This document shows, in pieces, positions 35,177-43,430 of a stretch of DNA of 64,000 bases. Source of the stretch: UBA5109 sp038148755 (lineage in GTDB: Bacteria; Pseudomonadota; Gammaproteobacteria; Pseudomonadales; Pseudohongiellaceae); NCBI GenBank assembly GCA_038148755.1, contig JAYQWA010000006.1, forward strand, positions 1 through 64,000, read 5' to 3'. Under the pieces are notes generated by a model, which had not been told where the DNA came from, made no database searches, and was given only the letters and a program-made list of their open reading frames with translations. The translations under genes were made by a program, and so were the position numbers. Positions within the stretch are counted from its first letter, which is position 1, and each line of letters starts with the position of its first letter.

Positions 35177-35217
35177 GCTTCTATGATGTCCTTGGTTTTA
35201 GCTTTAGAAGGTCTCAA

Positions 35218-36645
35218 TCAATGTAATTCCAGGCTTCGTACATCAATAAAATGCCCTGTTACAGCTGCTGCTGCAGCCATTGCCGGGCTCACCAGATGAG
35301 TCCGACCACCAAAGCCCTGACGTCCTTCAAAATTACGGTTGGATGTTGAAGCACAATGCTCCCCTTCACCCAATTGATCAGCATTCATTGCCAGACACAT
35401 GGAGCAGCCCGGTTCACGCCATTGCAGGCCTGCTTCTATAAATATTTTGTCCAGACCCTCTTTCTCAGCCTGCGCTTTGACCAGCCCGGAACCCGGAACA
35501 ACCAGTGCTTCCTTGATATTTTCAGCCAGCTTGCGTCCTTTAACAACAGCAGCAGCAGCTCTCAAGTCTTCAATGCGGGAATTGGTGCAGGAACCAATAA
35601 AAACTCGATCAAGTTTAATATCTCGAATCGGCATATTGGCTTCAAGCCCCATGTATTTAAGAGCCTGCTCATAGTTACCGCGTTTAGCTTCACTCTTCAC
35701 CTGACTTGGATCCGGTATTGATGCACTTACTGCAACAACCATTTCAGGTGAAGTTCCCCAACTTACCTGGGGCTCAATTTCTGCAGCCTCCAGCTCGACC
35801 ACCTTGTCGAATACCGCATCCTCATCGCTACGCAATTCCAGCCAGGCAGCTTCTGCGCTGTTCCAAAGCTCACCTGTCGGTGAAAATGGGCGACCTTTCA
35901 CATAATTAATTGTTTTTTCATCAACAGCAATAAGGCCTGCCCTGGCCCCAGCCTCAATTGCCATGTTACAGACTGTCATACGACCTTCCACAGAGAGCGC
36001 TTTAACGGCGTCACCACCAAATTCGATGGTATACCCTGTACCACCAGCTGTGCCGATTTTTCCTATAATAGCCAGGACCATATCCTTAGCGGTCACACCA
36101 ACACCCAACTCACCATTGACTTTGATCAGCATGTTTTTGGCTTTTTTCTGCTGCAAACATTGCGTTGCCAGCACATGCTCCACTTCGGAAGTACCTATGC
36201 CATGAGCCAGAGAACCTAAAGCGCCATGTGTTGAAGTATGGGAATCACCACAAACAATGGTCATTCCAGGCTGAGTACGCCCCTGTTCAGGCCCAATAAC
36301 ATGGACGATGCCATGACGCGGATCATCAATAGTAAATTCATTAATAGCAAATTCACTGCAGTTAGCATCAAGAGACTTAACCTGAATTCTGGAAACCGGA
36401 TCAACAATGCCTTCTACTCCCTGCGCCCTTTCTGTCAGGGTTGTGGGCACATTATGATCAGGTGTCGCCATGTTGGCATCTGCCCGCCAGGGTCGGCGCT
36501 GCGCCAGACGTAAACCTTCAAAGGCCTGAGGAGAGGTCACTTCGTGAATATATTGCAAATCAATATAGATTAGTGAAGTGCCATCATCGAGGTCTTTTAC
36601 CAGATGGTTTTCCCATATTTTGTCGTAGAGAGTCTTACCAGCCAT
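35218..36645 (-). CDS. leuC: 3-isopropylmalate dehydratase large subunit
   Basis: Holds the 4Fe-4S cluster of isopropylmalate isomerase. The 475-aa aconitase-family protein has MTIVCGDSHTSTHGALGSLA and ATQCLQ near the active site, with cluster cysteines in FIGSCTNSRIEDL and REPGCSMCLAMN. GKTLYDKIWENHLV is the standard LeuC start. First gene of the leuCD unit, 28 bases downstream of aroC on the same strand, so transcription from aroC could run in. Confidence 0.97.
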   Translation of the reverse strand: MAGKTLYDKIWENHLVKDLDDGTSLIYIDLQYIHEVTSPQAFEGLRLAQRRPWRADANMATPDHNVPTTLTERAQGVEGIVDPVSRIQVKSLDANCSEFAINEFTIDDPRHGIVHVIGPEQGRTQPGMTIVCGDSHTSTHGALGSLAHGIGTSEVEHVLATQCLQQKKAKNMLIKVNGELGVGVTAKDMVLAIIGKIGTAGGTGYTIEFGGDAVKALSVEGRMTVCNMAIEAGARAGLIAVDEKTINYVKGRPFSPTGELWNSAEAAWLELRSDEDAVFDKVVELEAAEIEPQVSWGTSPEMVVAVSASIPDPSQVKSEAKRGNYEQALKYMGLEANMPIRDIKLDRVFIGSCTNSRIEDLRAAAAVVKGRKLAENIKEALVVPGSGLVKAQAEKEGLDKIFIEAGLQWREPGCSMCLAMNADQLGEGEHCASTSNRNFEGRQGFGGRTHLVSPAMAAAAAVTGHFIDVRSLELH

Positions 36646-36673
36646 ATGTCGCTCTTTTTAGGTTCAATTAATA

Positions 36674-37771
36674 TCAAACAGAAGATGGCAAGACTGGCGT
36701 CTTGCAATCCACATCCAAATTCTGTGCCCGATGACGTAATAAGTGATCTATCAGCGTTATAGCCATCATCGCTTCTGCTATGGGGGTTGCACGGATTCCT
36801 ACACAAGGATCATGCCTGCCGGTGGTCACAACTTCTGTCGCTTTACCATCCACATCAATGGTTTCCCCCGCAATCCGCAGGCTTGAAGTAGGCTTTAGCG
36901 CTATATTCACTACGATATCCTGCCCCGTGGAAATTCCTCCCACAATGCCACCGGCATTATTAGTAACAAAACCTTCAGGATGCATCAAATCACGGTGTTC
37001 CGTGCCTTTTTGCTCTACCGAAGCAAATCCAGATCCTATTTCAACGCCTTTGACAGCATTGATGCTCATGAGACTATGTGCCAGTTCAGCATCCAGACGG
37101 TCAAATACAGGCTCTCCAAGCCCCACCGGCACAGAACTGGCAACTACAGTAATTTTAGCGCCAATAGAGTTACCTTCCTTGGATAATTTCCTCATATATT
37201 CTTCCATTTCAGAGACCTTGCTGGCATCGGGGCAGAAAAAGGGATTATTTCTTACCTCGTCCCAATCAAGCTGTTCTGCCTTGATAGGCCCCAGCTGTGA
37301 CAGATAGCCGCGAACTAATACGCCATGCTTCTCTATCAGATACTTTTTGGCAATAGCGCCCGCAGCAACACGCATAGCTGTTTCACGCGCCGACGAACGC
37401 CCTCCCCCTCGATAATCACGTATGCCGTATTTTTGAGCATAGGTGTAATCTGCATGTGCCGGCCGAAAAACATTTTTAATATTGCTGTAATCCTTACTTT
37501 TTTGATCAGTGTTTTCGATCAGCATGCCAATAGGCGCACCTGTCGTCCTGCCTTCAAACACACCTGAAAGAATTTTCACCTGATCAGCCTCTTTGCGCTG
37601 CGTTGTAAATCGGGAGGTTCCAGGTTTACGACGATTCAGATCTTCCTGTATATAAGCCTCATCTATTTCAAGTCCCGGCGGGCAACCATCAACAATACAG
37701 CCAAGCGCAGGCCCGTGGCTTTCGCCAAAGCTTGTTACGGAAAAAAGTTTGCCTATGGTATTACCGGACAT
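36674..37771 (-). CDS. aroC: Chorismate synthase
   Basis: Converts EPSP to chorismate, the last common aromatic step, with reduced FMN. The 365-aa product begins GNTIGKLFSVTSFGESHG, the first chorismate synthase signature. YRGGGRSSARETAMRVAAGA and GIRATPIAEAMMAIT are others; GRHDPCVG is the third. Two active-site histidines are visible (GESHG and the RPAHADYTY segment). It lies between prmB and leuC. The 113-base gap to prmB shows no feature I can name. Confidence 0.97.
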   Translation of the reverse strand: MSGNTIGKLFSVTSFGESHGPALGCIVDGCPPGLEIDEAYIQEDLNRRKPGTSRFTTQRKEADQVKILSGVFEGRTTGAPIGMLIENTDQKSKDYSNIKNVFRPAHADYTYAQKYGIRDYRGGGRSSARETAMRVAAGAIAKKYLIEKHGVLVRGYLSQLGPIKAEQLDWDEVRNNPFFCPDASKVSEMEEYMRKLSKEGNSIGAKITVVASSVPVGLGEPVFDRLDAELAHSLMSINAVKGVEIGSGFASVEQKGTEHRDLMHPEGFVTNNAGGIVGGISTGQDIVVNIALKPTSSLRIAGETIDVDGKATEVVTTGRHDPCVGIRATPIAEAMMAITLIDHLLRHRAQNLDVDCKTPVLPSSV

Positions 37772-37884
37772 GCTTTACATTCTCGATAAAGGTCATCAGA
37801 AGCTTAAATAAAGGCGCAAGATTATAGTCGAAAAGCCCCCGAAAGTCTCTTAAAAGCTGCGATTCTAAGCAACAGGCTGTAACT

Positions 37885-38769
37885 TCAGAAACTGTATTTC
37901 TGTAACTGTTTCTTAGTCAAAGCGCATAAGCCCTCACCGCCCTGTTCGAAATCCAGCCAGAGAAATGGGGCATCAGGATATAAATCGACAAGAGTTTGCC
38001 AGCTATTGCCCACCTCAAGAATCAGTAGCCCCTGAGCATTCAGATAGTTTGCTGCCGTCTGCAAAATTTTTATGGGAATATCCAGGCCATTTCTTTCAGA
38101 TAACAGTGCCATAGCAGGCTCCTGCTTATATTCAGCGGGCAGGTCTTGATATTCCTGCAACCCCACGTAGGGAGGATTACTCAGAATCAGATCATACGGG
38201 CCCTGCAGTTTACTGAAAAGATCAGACTGTTTCGCTTCACAACGACGGCCTAAACCATGTTTGGCAATATTAATTGCAGCAACCTCAAGTGCATCTGCAG
38301 ACAAATCACTCAGTTCTACTTTTGCATCAGGGAATGTTAAAGCCGCTGCCAAACCGATACATCCACTACCACAACACAGATCAAGTATACTCTCAGGCTC
38401 CTCCTCAAGTAGTGGCTCAAGGCGATTCTGGATTAATTCTCCAAAAGGTGACCGTGGCACAATGACCCTTTCATCCACATAAAAAGGTAAGGTGGCAAAC
38501 CAGGCTTCATTCAACAGATAAGCAACCGGCTTCCTTTCCTGAATGCGCCTTTCTAGAAGCTGCTGAAATTCCATTAATATGCTTTCTTCAATTAACATAT
38601 CCTCTGATATTGTTTGTACGCCTGAGTTCCTTAACAAACTTTCCAGCAACCAACAGATTTCGTCCCAGGCATTATCGGTACCATGACCAAAATATAATTC
38701 TTTCTTCTCAAGCTCTTTGCTTGCCAAAGTAATAATCTGTTTTAATGTTTTTTTCGTATTAAACAGCAC
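37885..38769 (-). CDS. prmB: Ribosomal protein L3 glutamine methyltransferase
   Basis: N5-methylates a glutamine of ribosomal protein L3 using S-adenosylmethionine. The 294-aa product has ELYFGHGTDNAWDEICWL, a PrmB N-domain mark, VIVPRSPFGELI, the SAM site ILDLCCGSGCIGLA and the catalytic NPPYVG. PrmB is preferred over PrmC (HemK) because of the GHGTDNAWDE segment and the adjacent aroC. The start codon is GTG at 38767-38769. It diverges from folE with a 68-base shared control region. Confidence 0.94.
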   Translation of the reverse strand: MLFNTKKTLKQIITLASKELEKKELYFGHGTDNAWDEICWLLESLLRNSGVQTISEDMLIEESILMEFQQLLERRIQERKPVAYLLNEAWFATLPFYVDERVIVPRSPFGELIQNRLEPLLEEEPESILDLCCGSGCIGLAAALTFPDAKVELSDLSADALEVAAINIAKHGLGRRCEAKQSDLFSKLQGPYDLILSNPPYVGLQEYQDLPAEYKQEPAMALLSERNGLDIPIKILQTAANYLNAQGLLILEVGNSWQTLVDLYPDAPFLWLDFEQGGEGLCALTKKQLQKYSF

Positions 38770-38837
38770 GTGAAACTTTACCTTATATACGCATTCGAGT
38801 AGGGTGCGCAGTTTACTGAGAAACCATCCTAAAACCC

Positions 38838-39398
38838 ATGAAAAAAGAACATAAAGAACTGGAAAATGCTTACCGGGAAATCATTGAAACCCTTGGTGAG
38901 GACTTAAACCGACCCGGGCTGAAAGACACACCTGGACGTGCTGCAAAGGCAATGAAATTTCTAACCAAGGGTTATGATCAGGACATTGACAAAATCATCA
39001 ACGACGCCCTTTTTCCAACAAGCTCTAATGAAATGGTTATTGTCAAAAATATAGAGCTTTACTCTCTTTGCGAACACCATCTGTTACCATTTATCGGCAA
39101 ATGTCACGTTGCCTATCTGCCCAATGGCAAGGTTATAGGCCTTTCCAAGGTGGCACGCATCGTTGATGTCTTTGCCAGACGTTTGCAGATTCAGGAGCAT
39201 TTGACCCAGCAAATAGCAGAAACAATCCAGGATAAAACAGGCGCTTTAGGCGTTGGTGTAATTATTGAGTCTCAGCATATGTGCATGATGATGCGTGGCG
39301 TGGAAAAACAGAATTCAGTGATGACCACTTCCTGCATGCTAGGCGCTCTCAGAGATAAACAAAGTACACGTACAGAATTTCTTTCTCTGATCAATTAG
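38838..39398 (+). CDS. folE: GTP cyclohydrolase I
   Basis: Converts GTP to dihydroneopterin triphosphate, the first step of folate synthesis. The 186-aa product has TPGRAAKAMKFLTKGYDQD, LYSLCEHHLLPFIGKCHVAY with the zinc-binding Cys and the active-site His, and VGVIIESQHMCMMMRGVEK with the second zinc-binding Cys. The gene lies alone on the + strand, convergent with sixA (6-base gap) and divergent from prmB. The later folate enzyme FolC is also in the window. Confidence 0.97.
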   Translation: MKKEHKELENAYREIIETLGEDLNRPGLKDTPGRAAKAMKFLTKGYDQDIDKIINDALFPTSSNEMVIVKNIELYSLCEHHLLPFIGKCHVAYLPNGKVIGLSKVARIVDVFARRLQIQEHLTQQIAETIQDKTGALGVGVIIESQHMCMMMRGVEKQNSVMTTSCMLGALRDKQSTRTEFLSLIN

Positions 39399-39404
39399 TG
39401 CTTC

Positions 39405-39899
39405 TTAATATATGTTCGGCATGATAGATAAAACTTCTACACCCAAATCACGCCCAAAGTGATCAAATGAAAGGCCGCATAGTTCACCAGCAGCCAGTAT
39501 CTTTTTTGAATAATTAATCTCACCGCTGGTTAGCAAGGTATGGAGCACTGACAGCAAGGGATTATGCCCTATTAACAGTATGTTTTGCCGGGTAAATGTT
39601 TCAAGGAAGTTAAGTACATTATGGGCTGTACTTTCAGGCCTCAAGACATCCTCACTTTCCAAAGCGCATTTCAAATCAGCTTCTGCCAGAAATAATTCTG
39701 CCGTTTGTTGAGCGCGCTTTAAAGGATTGACAAGACAACGGTCGACTCTATGATTACTCGCGGCATAATGCTCAGCAACAAAGCCTATGTCTTCAATGCC
39801 TTTTGCAGTCAGGCAACGTAAAGCATCTTTGCTCACTTCTGCAGTTGAATTTTGTTCGGCCTGACCATGCCGTAGAAGATAAATAATCATTCCTGACAC
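39405..39899 (-). CDS. sixA: Phosphohistidine phosphatase SixA
   Basis: A 164-aa histidine phosphatase: MIIYLLRHGQAEQ carries the catalytic RHG, and LLIGHNPLLSVL the second His. SixA removes phosphate from histidine-phosphotransfer domains such as that of ArcB, and from the nitrogen PTS protein NPr in E. coli. The start may be ATG 39899 or the internal ATG at 39890, which leaves the standard short SixA start. The sixA-DUF4389-gpsA neighbourhood recurs in Pseudomonas-like genomes. Confidence 0.9.
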   Translation of the reverse strand: MSGMIIYLLRHGQAEQNSTAEVSKDALRCLTAKGIEDIGFVAEHYAASNHRVDRCLVNPLKRAQQTAELFLAEADLKCALESEDVLRPESTAHNVLNFLETFTRQNILLIGHNPLLSVLHTLLTSGEINYSKKILAAGELCGLSFDHFGRDLGVEVLSIMPNIY

Positions 39900-39951
39900 T
39901 GCGAATGTCTATCTGTATGAATGTGAAAGCACCGGAAATGCTGATCCGGTT

Positions 39952-40428
39952 TTAATCTGTCTTTTTAGACTGCTCATCTTCATCATCAGTGTCTTCGGCC
40001 TTCTCTGTGAAACTGATATCCGCAAAAATGTCATCTTCAGCATCAGAAACACTTTGCTGTACAGTCACTTCCTCAGCATTTTCAGGTTCAGCTGACTTTT
40101 CTTCTGCTGACTGAGAAGTATTTGCTGTTGCCTCACCTTTTTGCCCAAAAAAGGCATCAAAATCTATAGGTTTTTCATCACTTAAATATAAGACATACTG
40201 GAGCACCTTTAACAAAAAGTTTCCCAAGCCTTCACTAAAAGTAAGCAGAGCATTATTATTTTCAGCAGTCACTACCCGATGCAACGACTGCAGAATAATT
40301 ACGACTAGCAGCAAAACTGCAATGAAGCGCCACAACAAGCCAAAAACTATAATGTACAACAGAACAAAAGCCAGCCTGATCCACTGCTCCAAAAAATTCT
40401 TCTTTATTTGTTCGCCTTGTTCGTTCAT
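39952..40428 (-). CDS. DUF4389 membrane protein
   Basis: A 158-aa protein with two adjacent transmembrane helices near residues 16-50 (LAFVLLYIIVFGLLWRFIAV and the following hydrophobic run), then LQSLHRVVTAENNN and LGNFLLKVLQYVLYLSDEKP, a typical DUF4389 pattern. The C-terminal half is acidic and probably disordered. ATG 40428 is chosen because GGGAG sits 6 bases upstream; a longer start at 40473 has no such site. Function unknown. It is between gpsA and sixA. Confidence 0.85.
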   Translation of the reverse strand: MNEQGEQIKKNFLEQWIRLAFVLLYIIVFGLLWRFIAVLLLVVIILQSLHRVVTAENNNALLTFSEGLGNFLLKVLQYVLYLSDEKPIDFDAFFGQKGEATANTSQSAEEKSAEPENAEEVTVQQSVSDAEDDIFADISFTEKAEDTDDEDEQSKKTD

Positions 40429-40484
40429 ATCAAACTCCCGGTTATTTGACGGTAGCAAAACAAGCTTAACCACATAGACATTTT

Positions 40485-41519
40485 CTAGTGATCCAGCTGT
40501 TTAGCCGAACCAGCCTCAAACTCTACATCCAAACCGCGTTCCTCTAACAGCAGCGAGCTTATTATATGTTCTATATCCTGATTGTTATAGATAATTTCAT
40601 AAAGACCCTGTGCTAAGGGCATCTCAATACCCAGGCTCTTGGCTTTTCCTATAACCTGTTTCAGAGTATTAACGCCCTCTGCCACTTGACCAAGCTCAGC
40701 CAGAATTTCATCTACACTTTTGCCTTCACCCAAGGCTTTCCCCACTCTGAAATTTCTGCTGAGCGGCGTTGAACAGGTTACAATCAAATCGCCTACCCCT
40801 GACAGACCCAGGAAAGTCATTGGATCAGCCCCTAAAGCCAAGCCAAAGCGGGCCATCTCTGTCAGGCTGCGGGTTACCAGCATTGAGTTGGTGTTGTGCC
40901 CCATGCCTCTGGCTTCAGCCATGCCGGCTAAAATGGCATAGATATTTTTCAGAGAACCACCTAATTCGACGCCAAACATATCGTCATTGGCATAAACGCG
41001 GAAGGTCAAGGATCTCAGTGTTTTTTGAACAGCTTTTCTCACATCAGCATCCTTGCTGGCTACAACTGCCCCTGTGGGGGTTGAGTTGGCAATTTCTTTT
41101 GCCAGGTTAGGACCACTGACTACAGCGACTTTAGCCGTCGGAACTTCTTCCTTCAGAATCTGGCTCATCAATTTAAAGGTCTCTGCTTCAATCCCTTTGG
41201 TCAGACTGATCAGGATAACGCCTTTTTTTACAAAGGGGCGTATCTGCCTGACAACTTCCCTGAAACCTGAACTGGGCACCGCCACAAACACCATATCGGC
41301 TTCAGCCACCGCCTGTTCCAGGTTTTGGGTCGCCGTTATTTTGTCATGTAGTGTAAAACCAGGAAGATAGGCCGGATTTTCACGATCCCGGTTTAGTGTT
41401 TCTGCCTGATCCGCATCACGCATCCAGAGAAAGGTATTGTGTCCATTTTGAGCAATGATATTGGCAATGACGGTACCAAAACTGCCTCCTCCTAAAACTG
41501 CGACGTTCTTGGCTTTCAT
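40485..41519 (-). CDS. gpsA: NAD(P)-dependent glycerol-3-phosphate dehydrogenase
   Basis: Makes sn-glycerol 3-phosphate for phospholipid synthesis. The 344-aa product starts with a Rossmann fold (VAVLGGGSFGTVIANIIAQN), then FVAVPSSGFREVV, LTKGIE and VVSGPNLAKEIA. The catalytic Lys is in VELGGSLKNIYAILAGMAEA, followed by GLSGVGDLIVTC and SRNFRVGKALGEGKS. GAGGAG immediately precedes the ATG. It diverges from cysE, with 162 bases between. Confidence 0.97.
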   Translation of the reverse strand: MKAKNVAVLGGGSFGTVIANIIAQNGHNTFLWMRDADQAETLNRDRENPAYLPGFTLHDKITATQNLEQAVAEADMVFVAVPSSGFREVVRQIRPFVKKGVILISLTKGIEAETFKLMSQILKEEVPTAKVAVVSGPNLAKEIANSTPTGAVVASKDADVRKAVQKTLRSLTFRVYANDDMFGVELGGSLKNIYAILAGMAEARGMGHNTNSMLVTRSLTEMARFGLALGADPMTFLGLSGVGDLIVTCSTPLSRNFRVGKALGEGKSVDEILAELGQVAEGVNTLKQVIGKAKSLGIEMPLAQGLYEIIYNNQDIEHIISSLLLEERGLDVEFEAGSAKQLDH

Positions 41520-41681
41520 AACTCCTCAAAACAGCTCTGTAATGATATCTGTAAGCAATGCTTACTTTGGGGCGGAAGATAACAGCTATACCCTTACAAA
41601 ACCAGCATGGCTTAATTGCGGCCCTATGCGTCATGCTATAGAATCGCAGGCCCGCCAAAGGTCGAACTAAGCAGGTGTTAT

Positions 41682-42464
41682 ATGCCGGTAGAAATATGGT
41701 CAACAATCAAGGCTGAAATAAGTGAACAAATCATGCATGAACCTGTACTTGCAAGCTTCTTAAGCAAGCGTGTACATCAGCATGACAATCTGGAATCAGC
41801 TATCAGTGACCTGCTGGCCAGCAAACTTGCTTCGGATGATGTCCCTGTCAGTACCTTGAGGCAGCTGTTCCTGGAAGCATTTTCAGCTGATGACAACTTA
41901 ATTCAGGCAGTTTTAAATGACCTCATTGCAACCAAGCAGCGTGACCCGGCCGTCAGAGCTCATGCTGATATCATGCTATATTTCAAAGGCTTCCAGGCAA
42001 TGCAAGCTTACAGGGTAGCAAATTGGCTATGGCGTCAGGGGCGTGAAAATCTGGCTCTTTACTTACAAAGCCTAATTTCCGAAGTCTTTGCTGTGGATAT
42101 CCATCCCGCCGCTAAAATTGGTTCCGGCATCATGATTGATCACGCGACAGGCATCGTTATTGGTGAAACCTGCGTCCTTGAAGACAATATCTCAATCATG
42201 CAGGGAGTAACACTGGGCGGAACCGGCAATGAGAGTGGCGACAGGCATCCTAAAATTAAATCAGGTGTGCTGATTGGTTCAAGCGCACAAATTTTAGGTA
42301 ACGTGTCCATCGGCGAAGGAGCAAAAGTTGGTGCAGGCAGTGTTGTCCTGGATGACGTCGCTCCTCATACTACTGTAGCAGGCATCCCTGCTGTAATGGT
42401 TGGCAAACCCAGAGCGGATCAACCTGCCCTGGACATGAATCATGACTTGAACAGTCCCAGTTGA
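41682..42464 (+). CDS. cysE: Serine O-acetyltransferase
   Basis: Acetylates serine for cysteine synthesis. The 260-aa product has the helical N-domain (MHEPVLASFLSKRVHQHDNL) and a C-terminal left-handed hexapeptide helix: DIHPAAKIGSGIMIDHATGI, with catalytic His and Asp, then SIMQGVTLGGTG and DRHPKIKSGVLIG. The start ATG 41682 is supported by AGGTG six bases upstream. The hydrophobic tail PAVMVGKPRADQPALDMNHD is the CysE end that binds cysteine synthase and feedback cysteine. Confidence 0.96.
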   Translation: MPVEIWSTIKAEISEQIMHEPVLASFLSKRVHQHDNLESAISDLLASKLASDDVPVSTLRQLFLEAFSADDNLIQAVLNDLIATKQRDPAVRAHADIMLYFKGFQAMQAYRVANWLWRQGRENLALYLQSLISEVFAVDIHPAAKIGSGIMIDHATGIVIGETCVLEDNISIMQGVTLGGTGNESGDRHPKIKSGVLIGSSAQILGNVSIGEGAKVGAGSVVLDDVAPHTTVAGIPAVMVGKPRADQPALDMNHDLNSPS

Positions 42465-42691
42465 TTAGCGGCTCTTCACTTCTCTTTAACTTAATGTAAT
42501 TTATAATAATATAAATATATCTTATTGTTTTATATTAAAATAATAAAATATATTTATCCTGGGTTTGCGCTTAGCCAACAGTTTTTATCGTGTAAACAAT
42601 ATGAATGTCATTACTTCAGATTGACTTTTCAAGCACCCTATGTGAATTTTCTCCTGCCACAATAAAAATCAAAAATTCTCAGGAGATTTTA

Positions 42692-43321
42692 ATGAAATTC
42701 AAACTTTTAATAGTCGGCTTGCTGACAGTAAGCGCTTTACCTGCTATCGCTCAACCACCAGAAGATACCAGCCTAAGCTTTTTCATCACCAGTGTTGGTT
42801 CCGGTGATGGCGCAAACCTGGGCGGCTTGGCAGGTGCCGATGCACACTGCGCATCTCTTGCAGCAGCTGTAGGCGCTTCGGGTAAAACCTGGCGTGCCTA
42901 CTTAAGCACAACCGGATCTAATGGTGTTGATGCCAGAGACCGAATTGGTGAAGGTCCCTGGTATAACGCAGAGGGTCAACTGGTAGCTCGCAGCCTGGCC
43001 GATCTTCACTACAGTAATGTCAATTTCACCAAACAAACTGCCTTAAATGAAAAAGGTGAAGTCGTTAATGGTCGTGGCGACCAGCCCAATCAACATGACA
43101 TCCTTACAGGCTCTAACCCAGATGGGACTGCCTCTGAAATGACTTGTAATAATTGGACTAGTAGTGCCGAAGACGGCAGCGCCATGGTCGGTCACTTTGA
43201 TCGTACCGGTGGTGGTGTTATTCCTGAATCATGGAATGCTGCACACCCCTCTCGTGGCTGCAGCCAGGACAACCTGATTGCTACCGGGGGCAATGGCTAT
43301 TTCTTCTGCTTTGCCCAGTAG
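42692..43321 (+). CDS. Secreted lectin-like (C-type lectin/endostatin-like) protein
   Basis: A 209-aa exported protein. Residues 1-20 are a signal peptide (KFKLLIVGLLTVSALPAIA, cleaved before QPPED). The mature part has FFITSVGSGDGANLGG, ADAHCASLAAAVGASGKTWR, DRIGEGPWYNAEG, HDILTGSNPDG, CNNWTSS and HPSRGCSQDN, a pattern of a small family usually labelled lectin. Four cysteines in the mature part could form two disulfides. AGGAG is 6 bases before the ATG. Ligand and role are unknown. The upstream 227-base gap includes a very AT-rich tract (42484-42560) that may be a promoter region. A strong terminator follows. Confidence 0.75.
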   Translation: MKFKLLIVGLLTVSALPAIAQPPEDTSLSFFITSVGSGDGANLGGLAGADAHCASLAAAVGASGKTWRAYLSTTGSNGVDARDRIGEGPWYNAEGQLVARSLADLHYSNVNFTKQTALNEKGEVVNGRGDQPNQHDILTGSNPDGTASEMTCNNWTSSAEDGSAMVGHFDRTGGGVIPESWNAAHPSRGCSQDNLIATGGNGYFFCFAQ

Positions 43322-43359
43322 AAGTTATTTAGCGATTAAACAATGAAGTAATAAGAATT

Positions 43360-43395
43360 AAAAAAGCGTCTGTCTGCAAAGAGAGACGCTTTTTT
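43360..43395. terminator. Bidirectional terminator
   Basis: AAAAAGCGTCT and AGACGCTTTTT form the outer stem, continuing with TCT/AGA past a G/G mismatch, around loop GCAA. A-runs and T-runs on the two flanks allow termination from both sides: after the lectin-like gene on the + strand and after the convergent molybdopterin-subunit gene on the minus strand. Confidence 0.85.
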
Positions 43396-43430
43396 ATATT
43401 TTATATGAGTTCCAAACGCTTGCTGCAAAC

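Noticed and set aside
36780..37307. A 175-codon + strand frame opposite aroC
   Set aside because: It lies wholly within the strongly conserved aroC gene, has no ribosome site, and its composition is that of the complementary strand. Similar long antisense frames opposite sucC, sucB, topA and trpF were rejected for the same reason.
42484..42560. AT-rich tract as a replication or integration site
   Set aside because: No DnaA-box-like repeats, no direct repeats and no integrase gene are visible. A promoter region is a simpler explanation.
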